NCBI GenBank assembly: GCA_000149265.1
Contig: CH002990.1
Span: forward strand, 277,034 to 341,033
DNA: 64,000 nt
Origin: Ciona savignyi
Taxonomy: Eukaryota; Chordata; Ascidiacea; Phlebobranchia; Cionidae
Reading direction: 5' to 3'
The notes below the pieces were generated by a model. The model searched no databases. It saw nothing but the letters and a program-made list of their open reading frames with translations, and was not told the origin of the DNA. Made by a program: the position numbers and the translations under genes. Shown piece by piece: positions 21,451 through 32,900 of this stretch. Every line of letters starts with the position of its first letter. Position 1 is the stretch's first letter.

Positions 21451-21764
21451 ACTACTATATATAATTCATTTAAGATAATACATCAAACACATACAGTGGC
21501 CAACAAATAAATCTCTGCTGTCTAAAAATATTTTTTTGTAAACTCAGCCAGTTTGCATAATCCTTTTAGTTTATCATGTAGGCCCACTGGCATCTCTGTA
21601 CCTGTTTTCGCTCTATTTATTAAAACGCATACAAGAAATACCAATATACTTCAATACACTCTACCCAATTCCGTGTTCCAGGTTACCTTGGCGTTCCAAA
21701 AATTTATATTGTTAATTTTAACGAATAGTAGGATGCTTTGCCTGATGGTCACTCACGTGGTGCA

Positions 21765-21770
21765 TTTATT
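21765..21770 (-). terminator. Candidate poly(A) signal of the TARP-like gene
   Basis: AATAAA on the minus strand, about 145 nt past the stop codon at 21915. Another lies at 21616-21621. Nothing else was recognised between the repeat cluster and the stop codon. Confidence 0.4.
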
Positions 21771-21914
21771 AGTCTATACAAACTGTAAAGATCCAATTAT
21801 TCTAATGATCAAGCCCGACAAAGTTAAAATACATCAAAAACAAAATCAGTGCACTTTTTAAGTTACACCTTCGTTATATAGTTAGTTCTCTTGAAAGTCC
21901 TATGTCCAGGCGAC

Positions 21915-24900
21915 TCAAAGAGCAGTAATTCCTCCATTCGCAAGCGGATCTTCGTTGGGCCTTTGCTTGAATTCCCGCAGTGGAATGTCTGTGTATCGCG
22001 GAGTACGTCGGACATTGTGGTAAGGTGGCGGCTGCTCGCACACGCTTAGTGAAGAAGAGCACCTTGCAAGTGGATTCGGTGTCGTGGAATTGAGATGTCG
22101 ATGACTGTGATGTAGTCTGCTGCTCGTGTTTGTGACTCCATCTTGAGCTAGATACCTTACATCCTGACATTGGTAGTCTTGTGTCGGGTACGGGAGCATC
22201 GAAGGTTGCCCATAGCTCAAAGGCCGTGACTCGTAATATATCTGATCTGTACTTCCTAAACAAGGATTACTCCTGCCCGTTGGTAAAGTTAGAGTTTTCG
22301 TTGCAGGGCTTAAATGATTCGCGTAATCAGCTAAATCAGAGAAGTGGCCTTCATCTATCGAACCAACTTGCGGAAGATCTATGGACTGGCAAAGGACCGA
22401 GTTTTTTGCGCGAGGCCATTTCTTCTTTGCTTTACCAGCTCTGATCTTGAATTCACTGGAACCAGAAGAGTGGTCTAAATTAACTGAACTTTTCGATTGT
22501 TGTGACTTAATGGGGGTTGAAATCGTTTCTTTAATTTTTTTAAGGTATCCATTTGCTTTCGAATACGCCCCAGATGAGGATTTGGAAGGGGCGGGAGAAG
22601 AGGACACAGGGAAATCCACGGATCGTGAAGTCTTTCCTGACTTGTCAAGCTGATGCAGGAAACGAGAATGAACTGACCTTGGACCTGCGAACAATGTAGT
22701 AATATTGGATCTGTCATTTTTATTCTGGCGGAGGGGCAAATCCCTTTTTACAATATTTATTCACGGTTATTGTCTGATTAACTCTGAGAAATTATCTCTG
22801 TTATCGTTAGATTATTCGCGCTCACGGCCGAGCTAGCTATATGCTGTTGAAGTGTTTTCAATACGATAGAGCAAACGTTGTTTTTTTTTGTTCAAACTTT
22901 TAATCAAGTGGGTTCAGGCGACATCCGTTAAGTGATTAACCGAGGACACAGCCCATCAGCTAAAAGCTGATTTCGATCCCATCACCATTCGGCTGATAGT
23001 CCGAAACATTAACAAGAAAGCAAAAGGGTAAATACCATAAACTTTAAGGAGCATTAGGGACATTAAGAAAAATCGACTGTCTATAAGCATGAAGACTAGA
23101 ACATGGGGCTATATACAAGGGTCCGAGTTCTTCTTTGTTTACGGAAGTATTATCTCCAGTATTTTACCTGTAGACAACCTACCATCCTCCATTCTAGTCC
23201 TTGGTTGCAAATCCCTTCTGTCAATTTTCTTCAGATTAACTTTCTGGTCGTACATACTCGTGCTTGATCTATTGACCTGGCCGTCATATCCTTGGATTTG
23301 ATTATCATATTCGTATTTCCCGTTGCACGTTCGATAACTATTGTGTTCAGGCTCCGCATTATCTGTAGTGAAACCGTCCGGCGGTGGAAGACTGTGCAAC
23401 ACACTCCCGACCGAATAAATCTCATCTTTTGAAGCGGATGCGTCGTTTTCCAATGACCAATTATTGCCCGTTTTGGTTAACGTCTTTTTTGATTTATAGT
23501 TTATAAGATGGTCAGAATATCGTTCTCTAGATCTTGCAATTCTTGACGGCAAGTTGCTGTTTTTCGTTGTCGTTGAAATCAGGTCATCTAAACTTCCCGA
23601 CCTAATAATAGTCGCATGATTTTGTTCACTTAGATATGGATGGCCAACTTTTGCGCATTCCAAGTGGGCGTCGTTAGGCGACATGTCGTGATAGCCGCTG
23701 TCGGAATATGGAAGTCCCGGGGTTTCTTCGTATCTACATGGCCTACAATATTAAGAGAAATTGGTAATCTAGAAACGGGACATAGCAATGAGAAATATTA
23801 CTATTACAGGAAATGAAAAGTTTAGGTGTTAAAACAGGATATAAAGGAAAGGTTTATATACTATGGTTTATCCCTTGTAGGGTTAGCGGTGTTATAATAC
23901 AAAATACCTCGAGACATAGTGGGATTGATTGAGTTATTGCAATGTGCTGCATATGTTGGAGTCGTTGCTTTGGTGTTTGTTTAATTCACCAAGCCAAGTT
24001 CAAACAACCAAGTTCAAACAACTTCAAAAATTTTATATGGAAATCCACTGATTACACTGACGTGCAACCAACTTACCTGGCGGCGGCAGTATTCATTTTT
24101 TCTGGGGACGACTGCTGGCTATGATCGCTGTCATCTGAACATTCTTTTATTATTTTTTTGTGTAGACGCTGCAACTGGTGGACCAGTTTGCTGTCGATAA
24201 CAAAATTGTTGTCACCCATTCGTTTGACGGAGGCTCTTCGAAAACTGCGGAAACAAATTTAATTCGGATCAAAATCCTGCGAATGAATAGTGTCCAAATA
24301 GCCAAAACATAAAAAAGCAGTATCGTACTGCAGGAAAAGATTCTGTCAAATCATTTAAATCATATCCGCATTTCTACGATTGATTATCTTGGCGGGTTAG
24401 TCCGTTGCCTTTCAGCCTAAGGGTTGCAGATTCGAAATTGGCCGCTAGGTAGTCGGTTGTTTCCTTGGGCAAGTCGGTTGTGTCCATCTTATTCAATTTG
24501 CAATCATATCAGCATAATATACATAAATGCATACCTTCGCCTCAAACTAGCACTTGGTGGAATATTACAGTTTATTCTGTTGCCTCCACTAGATCTTCTT
24601 CGATCCTTCGTTCCATCCATCGACTCGTCGTCATCACTCTCCCTCTCTTCGTTTACACTGGAGATCTGAAACAAGAAGGAGTATCCTGTATGTTTGCGGT
24701 ATTTGATTAGTTTAAGTTGAGATTTTTCATTTTGCCCTATTATTAAATAACAGAAAATTAAGCAAACCACGGCAAAGGAACAGAAAAAACGGCAAAACGG
24801 ACAGTCGTTAAAACACGTCTTTAAAATAACGATATAGGATGATTAAGATATTCATGTTTATCCCCGGGTTTATCGACTGGAAGGATGATAAATAATAAAA

Positions 24901-27900
24901 CGCTGTATAAAACACGCCAGTAATAGCTTCGATTGCAACTTGTGAAAATCAATCATAAGCCCAAGTATAAATGACAAATTGATATATTTAAAGATACCGA
25001 TCTCTGATAGCCATACTCGTATAAACAGACTTATAATTATGAACCCACTATTTTCACGATATCTTGGATAACCATCACCCCAAGGATCTCTGCCAGTAAA
25101 AAGCCAATTCCGGAGAAGTAGAACGACCAACCATAAAAAGTGTCGGGCGTTTTATTTTTGCTGAGTTTGTCGCTGCTTGATATGTATATGATGATGCCAA
25201 GAACATTGCTTAGACCTGCAAAACACAAAACTTTTTTTCTTTGACACCGATAAGATACTAATGTTTATCGAGATGGTGAACGTAGTACAGATTTTCTATC
25301 CTGGATTTAGTCGTTCAACCCATCAGTCTCGTGACGAAGAATACAACCAACTATGGTAAGCGGCAGTATTCAACGCGTAATCTTTTAACTGGCGGCTAAT
25401 AACGACAAACAAGGGCAAGATTATAGATCGGGAAGACAGGACAGAACTTTCCAAATATTACGTACGGTCGTGTGGCTAAATGGTGAACGCGGCCGATATA
25501 TATACCGAATCTTATACACAAAAAACGGTTCTAGTAACAAGACCATCATGGGTTCGAAACTTGGCTCAGTAAAAAAAACGTTTTAAATATTACAACATCG
25601 ACTAGAGTGTGTAAAATTGTCATCGATCACTTGTCTGAGTTATCCCGTATCTTATTACTCTCGTTTCTCGCCGTGTTGTTAACAAACATTCGGTTGATTA
25701 TTGATCCTACTTTGGCTGTTATATAACAATAAAACCAAATTTGTTTTTGTGTCAATTCAGTTGACAAGTTTGACGTTTGGTTTAAATATTTTTATTAAAT
25801 TTTCATATTTGTTTAATTAACGAAAAGTGCAATTAAGTCGTCCGTCACTTAAATTTTGGATTCATTTTCATATTTCTTTCAAGATTACATGTCGACTATT
25901 TCTGAAGTCCCCTTTTCCCCAACCAATCTCGTAAAATCGATATCACAATATAACGCATACGATATTATACTGTCTTTACCCTTTAGACCCTCCCCGAAGG
26001 GCTCTAGAATAGAAATCAATTTTGAGTGATGGTTTGTTTCTAAATACGATCTCCGAAATGTATTAAGAAGTAATATCATTGCTACCACATGGGAGGTGTT
26101 TACAAGCAATCATTACGCAACACGTTTTCCTGCTACTGCCGACGTTTTATTAATCTATTAAACAAACAATATACGCCTATAAATATGGGAAAATATACGC
26201 AAGATGGTGTTTTTTTCTGTCCAACAACACAAATAGTCATGTAGGTGAAATTTATGGTATAGGCTGATTGTGTATTAGTAGTAGCACAGCATAAAGGGTT
26301 CGTTGTAAGTTCAGATATAGCCCACATGGGTATCTTTAAGTATAAACCAAAAAAAGGTACTAGATTCATTTAAACGAATATATATATATATATATATAAT
26401 TTGGATCGTTTATTGCTGTTTTATGTCTTTAAGAGATAGTGTTCATATAGAGGGTGGAGCTCTATTTTTCGACTAGCTGGTAAGAATTTTAAGAAGGATA
26501 AATTTAATTAGTAAATAAAAAAATATCTAACACGGTTAACATTTAGCATATATAGAGCAATAAAAACATCACACGTAATACAATTACTTTGACATTGATG
26601 AAAAGTGGCGATCTATTAGGCATATTGGTTTTACGGTATTTTGATTATTTATGGACACGATCTGTTAATCAACATTCTATACCAATACGTCGGCTGTGTA
26701 AAACAGTCATTTCCGTGCAATTGTACCCAGTGCACTTTCTTACCTGAAAGAACAAAAAAGACGCCTCCGATTATGGGAAAAGTCAGCTTTTTTGATGACC
26801 TTATGTAGCTAAAGCCGAGTAACACGGTTGCAAAGAAGGCTAGAAACACGCTAACAATCGGGAAAATGTTAGATCTTCGCAGCATATCTGGAAAAAGAGA
26901 AAAGTGATCCAACTGTAATGTGTAAATTGTCGAAAATATCTCTATAACTTGCATTAATTTTTTTTTAATTTCTTTTGATACATATAAAATACATATTGAT
27001 TCCGCCGTATTGCTTAGTCGGTAAAAGCGTTGGTACACCTGCAGCCAAATCGTTGGAAATAAAAACAAGTTCTGGTTGATTCCAATAGATTGATAAGTTA
27101 ACACCTTAATCAGTACAACGCACTGCACTGACTCCGCAGCAGTGAGCACGAGGTTGATAAATCCGCACTCACGGTAAACGGCCTTATTCGGTCTATGAGT
27201 TATACCGAAGCCGAAAACTTTTCCTAAAGGCTATACCATATTTTGTTTAAACGTGATTAGTTGGACACTAGTGGCTCCACTTATTATTATTAACCAACAT
27301 AAAAGTTGGTTCTTGGTTTCCTGTTCTGTTACATATTTCGAATTATTTTTACCGTAAAATTCCCAATCCCAATAAACGGGAAGGACGTCGGAGTTCTGCT
27401 TATAGTTAAAAAGTTGTGGTATGGAAACCATTCCAGGGCTTGTCGATTATCAGACATTGTCTGAATACACTAGATTAAAGGGTTGTACTAAAATTGAAGA
27501 AAAGTGTTATGCATAAACACACTGCAACAGTTCCGATAACCAGATGGTGGGCGCGAGGTAATCCGACTAATTGCCCGTGTAATAACTCTTCTGCGTTTTT
27601 TCATCAGGACATGAATTTCATCAGAAAGTATTTACCGGTACATTATTCCAAACGTACTGGTTTCTTAGTTTGAACGTTGATCTGACACTTTCACGTATTG
27701 TATAAGTAACAATATATATCTAAAACTTGGAACCGATAATCAATTTTACTCCGGTAAAATATTGAGCATATTTGTTTATCAATTTCATATTTATAATCGA
27801 CGTGCTTTATCCAGCGTTGTTTCTTTCTTTTCATTAAATACTTGTCAGGACTTATCCTTAATGTTGTTTTAAATCAATACAAAATAAACTAATCAAAATG

Positions 27901-29066
27901 GTTTTTAGTTTTTGCTATAAAACAATAAACAAATACAAAATAATATGAAACTGGAAACACTGCAAACTGCATTCTTTGAAAACAAGAAAAAACAGCTTAC
28001 TGATTACGTAAAGGGAAGAAAGCGTTCTCGATTCGACTTCTGCGGTCAAAGCGTCCAATATTTTACATCGTCCGGCACATATTGCTGAAAATATATGATA
28101 CAAAGTATGTTAAGAGGCATTAAAGTCCATAAAAATATATCTACGGGTTTTTGTTAACTAGGATGGCAAATGTATATGTTTTGGTCGCGCTGGAGGTTTT
28201 GACGCAAAACTGGGCTCAATAAACTATAAACCCCAGTAAAAAAACTTGTTTTAATGTTTTAACTTTATAAATTTTATTTGATGATAGGCCTGTTTTATTA
28301 ATAAAAAAAATATGTTGTGGAATTGGCTAAACAACTACCACAACATGTCAAATTTTGTTTTCAGATTAATGTTACAGTCTTGTTTTGTTGGGTCATGGGT
28401 ATGCGTCAGGTTTAACCCTGTTCCAATATCTACATTTGGCCGACATTGCAACATCTTTCCAATGCCAACGTAATTTCCTACCTTCCCCGCAACAGATCCT
28501 CCACAGGCCGGAGTACGAATACATCTCTTTCTTTATCACCACCGACTCATTGACTGGTGTGCTCCTGAACATCAGTCCCGCTGCGTGCACACTCACCGAC
28601 CATGCTGCTCGCTGGTTCAACCAATGGTCGGAGAACAAGGATATTGTGAGAAGTAGAAATGCTGCTGTGGCACCGACGCTGATTGTGTATTTCTGAAATA
28701 TCAAAAAGATAAAGTACTGAATACAATGTTGGAAAATGCGAATCTGTTTCTTCAATCCAACTTGGCCGTAGTCGGGTAGGTTACCATCAGAAAACTAGTC
28801 AAGTATCATATACCGCGACCACATCCAAGTTTCAATCTATTGCATTTTGCACTTATCTTGTATCAATACAAAATACGAAACTGCGGGCAAACGTGCTGCC
28901 TGTAAGTTAACCGCAGAGACATGCCTTTAACCTCACGCGAGTCGTTCCTGTCGTTTCAAAATTAAAAAATATTTTCCTAACTTACATGGGCTACAAAAAT
29001 CTATGGACAACAAATATGGTCTATATCCCCGTCTAAACTTACTCGTGCATTTCCAATTTCTAACAT
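21915..29066 (-). CDS. CACNG2-like: TARP/stargazin-like CACNG family protein, 757 aa
   Basis: Nine exons, minus strand: 29043-29066, 28482-28692, 28001-28084, 26744-26887, 25049-25215, 24535-24665, 24077-24244, 23168-23742, 21915-22684. All phases join. The first exon reads MLEIGNAR; an upstream in-frame ATG (29117) would add 17 residues. TM1 is about 10-30, TM2 113-134, TM3 145-167 and TM4 184-206. The first loop has sequon N56-E-S and SGLWRICC (69-76) with C81 and C85, the claudin/TARP signature. TM3-TM4 reads GLSNVLGIIIYIS and FYGWSFYF, very close to stargazin. The 84-nt third exon with phase-1 borders matches my memory of CACNG2. The role known for the family is an auxiliary subunit for AMPA receptors or calcium channels. 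The roughly 550-residue tail is far longer than in vertebrates, carries RRRS and FRRAS sites, and ends ITAL, a class-I-like PDZ ligand. Exon 8 has a second donor 15 nt upstream. Confidence 0.88.
24390..24490 (+). mobile_element. Partial tRNA-derived SINE in a TARP intron
   Basis: GGCGGGTTAGTCCGTTGCC, then GGTTGCAGATTCGAAATTGG and CCTTGGGCAAGTCGGTTGTG match the head of the SINE family. The copy stops about 100 nt in. A reversed tail fragment lies at about 24835-24872. Confidence 0.65.
25473..25572 (+). mobile_element. Second tRNA-derived SINE family, copy 1
   Basis: The A box GTGTGGCTAAATGGTGAACGCG is followed by about 50 nt with ACAAAAAACGGTTCTAGTAAC, then the B box GGGTTCGAAAC. It is about 80% like 33771-33876. 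The long gap between boxes suggests a Ser/Leu-type tRNA source. It lies in the intron between TARP exons 26744-26887 and 25049-25215. Confidence 0.65.
26378..26398. repeat. (TA)n microsatellite
   Basis: About ten TA repeats within an intron of the TARP-like gene. Confidence 0.9.
27440..27605 (+). mobile_element. Diverged SINE body
   Basis: It matches the 3' body of the main SINE family: AAATTGAAGAAAAGTGTTATG, AAACACACTGCAACAG, GATGGTGGGCGCGAGGTAAT and GATTGCCCGTGT-like blocks. The tRNA head is poor. It lies in a TARP intron. Confidence 0.65.
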
Positions 29067-29885
29067 TTCATCCGTTAAAGCTTTTAGTGGGTATATAGTG
29101 TCCACGATGATTTTCATAAATTGAAGTGGGTTACGGCTCTATACTCGAAGTAGAGAAATAATTCTTCGTGGCCTTATCCAGTAGCAAAACAGAATTATAA
29201 GAAAGATAAACTTAATTTTATAAACATAATTCTTTAATTTATAGTCAGAACGTATATTACTGTTATCTAGCCGAAATACATCAGCACGAATTAAATAATG
29301 TTTACTCTCGAGGAGACTTTACGATGTACATCGAAATGTCCCTAGTAGGGTCTCTATTTGACGCATACACCCCTTTTACTGGCTGTGCACTAGTTAATAC
29401 TTCCATTACAGCCGCTAAAAACACAGATAAGTTCAAACTCTGATCCGTTAACAAGTTTAGTCTTTTCCAAATCAAATGGAAATCACTGCATAATTACTAG
29501 CTGGTAGTGAAGAGAAAGCGGAGCACGTCCCATGGGTTCTAAGTGCTGGTTATTTCTTTGGGTTTGAGATCGATAACCGAGTTCTTGTGTCATTTAATGA
29601 GTACTTCACCTCTGCGTCGTTTCGAAGGTGTCACAATATATATGAGCAGCTTCTGCTGCCTTATCTATCGCCAAGCTGTTTCGTTATTGCATTATGGGAC
29701 GTAATTAGAAACCAAAATTAAAATTGCAACTGGAAATGTCAATCATTTTCTCATGTAAGTCAATGCGTGTGCTAGCGTTCCACTTTGTCGCTTTAACCAA
29801 CAAAACGCATTAGTTTAGATAGGAATCTGTATTAAAACAACTAATATCGAAAAAGCGCTTTCGCTAGAAAAACACAAATAGAAAA

Positions 29886-29891
29886 TTTATT
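29886..29891 (-). terminator. Poly(A) signal of BBOF1
   Basis: AATAAA on the minus strand 94-99 nt past the BBOF1 stop (29985). About 820 bp of unassigned sequence then separates it from the TARP start codon. That is too far for the tight spacing seen in ascidian operons. Confidence 0.6.
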
Positions 29892-29984
29892 AAATCTGGT
29901 TGAAATAAACGCAAGTTGCATCCGCAAAAATAGGCACATGAGAAACTTCAATGGAAAGAAAGAGATACGATGTGTGTATTGGGT

Positions 29985-32900
29985 TCAAGTTGTAAGTTGT
30001 TTGACGGAGATTGCAGGCAGGGCGACGGAAGACGGCTGTTCCTGCTGGGTTATAAAAGTTGTGTCCGCGCGGTTGGTGACGTCAGCGGTGGGGGTGGGGT
30101 TCGGGGCGTGTTCGATGGGTTTCAATCTGGAATTCATATAAAATTGGTATTAATGATAAAAAATGTTCAGAAATAATATACAAATTAAAAAAAAATCAAG
30201 AAATAGAGCAATAGAGGGCAGTACTTTGTTGAATGAATCCATTGAAATCCATTGTCTGTGTGTGCATACGTTGTATGCTGTCGGTGTATACATGCTTACC
30301 TGTTCGGCTTATCCGCAATGCTTAACGGTGGCGCTGACTGTTGCGTTCTCTGGACGTTAGTCTTGGTCTTTAAGCCGTTCATCCGAGCAAAAAGAAGACG
30401 CAGGACTTTCTCCTTTTGTTCCCAAGTCAGATCTCGGATGTCAACTTGGTCGCCGAGGCTGGACCTTAAAGTTTGTTTGAAGATTAAGAAAGTTTAAAAT
30501 GTTCCACAAACAGCACATACTAACTTTAAATTGACATATCTTTTCAAGTATATTTTTATCAATTAATCTTTGGCGGCCACATATCGATCTGTCTACGTTA
30601 ATAAAATTACGTTAATAATAAACGTTGTCGTATTTTTAAGTTTTATAAAATTATTATTTATATTTTATTTGCATATATGAAACAGATAGAAAAATAAAAC
30701 TATAAACGCAATGTAAGAGAAAATGCATTGTAATCAACGGCCGCAAGACAACTCTTTTATATGTTTGTTTTATTTTAGTATAATAGGATAATCATGTTTA
30801 TCCTTGTGAATAGGAAAACGTAATGGACGTGATCACACTGGCAATCGTCAGCACCGATCTTCGGGTTTCCGGAGCTATTGCAGTGTCGGTATTATTGCGA
30901 CGTTCTGTCAATTTTGGTATAACCCAATAAACCACTGGGTTTTGGCAATGTCCGTAAAGTGGCTTGCCCAATACACCACTAACTAGCAATTTAACAGTTT
31001 CGAATTCGCAATTCTTTGGCTAAAAAAATACGCACTAACCCACCGAGCTAACCGGTTAAAATAACGCACGTCCTCAGACTACCAGTGCTATTGTAGTGAG
31101 TTAAGGAAAATAGCAAGAGCTATTACAACAATCACTTTTTCAATAATTATATGTGTTTATCAGTTAAAACTACACATTATAAATAACTGGGCCGAAATAT
31201 TTTGGTAAACGTCTTTAGAGCAAGAGAACATTTGGGATTCATGCAGGGGTATTTATGTTATGCTTTGTCAATTACTTTATGAATAAAGGGTTGAACACAA
31301 ATGAAATACCAGTTTTCTGCTTCACTGAGATCGGCGAAGACGCTGTTGGTGCTGTGATCGTTCTTCTTGAACGTTCGAATCTTCGGGAAGTCTGCTTGCC
31401 CCGAGTGTGCTGCCAGCATTTTGCGTTGGTATGCTGACTGGGCCGCCTGCACGTATTGGGAGCTGCGATTTGGACATTTTTTCTTAAACATAAGATGATA
31501 TTATTACGTCATTTAAAGAAACTTCTACTGTACTATTGTATTTACATCTAATTAGGCCACCAGGTTATTAATTGTTATGTTTATACGGGTGCATTGTTAT
31601 AATACAAATTTTAAACGATTTTATTTCACTGCATTGAGATAAAGGACATTTTATACTTGCCGAGTGAAACACACGCATTTCTCCACCATTCACACTGATA
31701 GGCTACCACCAAAATCTATTTCGTTAATTTCCATAAAATTTCAGAGACTTGCTAGATCTAAAACACACACATGCTTGCAGGGTTTTGCTTCTCATATTTA
31801 ATAAGCTGGCGCGTGAGCAAATATTTCGTTTGAATACTTTTGTTTGGAAAACATTGCAATAACGCTTGAGTTTGGCGATTGCGTCCACTAAATATATCAT
31901 ATCCTTTTTTGATGACGTGTTTTAACGACCGTTCGTTTTAATGATTTTCCCGACCTGTTTTATGATTATTTGCTACTATTTTTAACTGTGAAAAAAATGA
32001 CCAAACCTAAAACTAAAATGTGCAGATCTGGCCATACTGTCAATAAATACTCCACATTGGTACATTTTTTGCTAAGTTTTACAACCACATACCGATTGAG
32101 GGCGATTTCTGTTCGAACTTTCTCAAGGGAATCGAGGAAAAATATCTCGACACTTGTGCGCTGTTCAACAATGTTCTTGGCCAGAATTTTTACCTGAAAA
32201 AGGGTTTGTTTGTTTCAAATTGCAATTCTATGATAAGATGATCACGTTCGTCATCTGAAAGAGGATTAACTGGGTATCGTCATAACACAAGCCCACTGTA
32301 GGTGTACTGGAGTTATTACAATATGTATGTATCATGTATTTGTTTTAATCAACTAAATAAAGTCAATGTCCACCAAGTGCATTATATCAAAATTAATTTG
32401 TGGCCATAAGCAAGCATTTGCTGGGTCACAAGTTTCTATTATGGACCGCCGTTATAAGAGAAGTACCTAGATTATGGCTATTTTTAATCCACACACTTAC
32501 TGCACAGACTAACTTACTTTTCAGCCATATATCATCCCAATATACCAATTCACCTTATTCATCTCCCGATCTTTAATCTGCAACATCCTTTGCAGCTTCT
32601 GTATCTCCCCCTCACTTGCCAAAGTCTCCACCTTCGCACGTTGCTCAATTGACCTCCTCTCATCCCGGAACTCACGAACCTACAGTCATCCCGGCCGGTT
32701 AGTCTGGCGGTTAAGTGCGCCGCCTTTTAATCGAAAGGTTGCAGGTGCAAAACTGGTCGCTAGCTAGTTGGTTGTGTCCTTGGGCAAGGCACTTAACTGA
32801 CATAGCCTGAACCCAGCGAATTAATGGGTTCTACCAAATTGAGGGAACATGTCTATCATATACAACACACTGCATTAGCTTCGGTAACCCGATGGTGGGC

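Noticed and set aside
21553..21861. 102-residue plus-strand frame
   Set aside because: Lies in the 3' flank of the TARP-like gene with no motif, start context or splice support.
26649..27149. 166-residue minus-strand frame taken as one gene
   Set aside because: Only 26744-26887 is a TARP exon; the rest is intron read-through on both sides.
28693..28755. ATG at 28755 as the start of the TARP-like protein
   Set aside because: The sequence before TM1 ends in a strong acceptor, TATTTCAG. A phase-0 first exon at 29043-29066 gives an N terminus like stargazin's.
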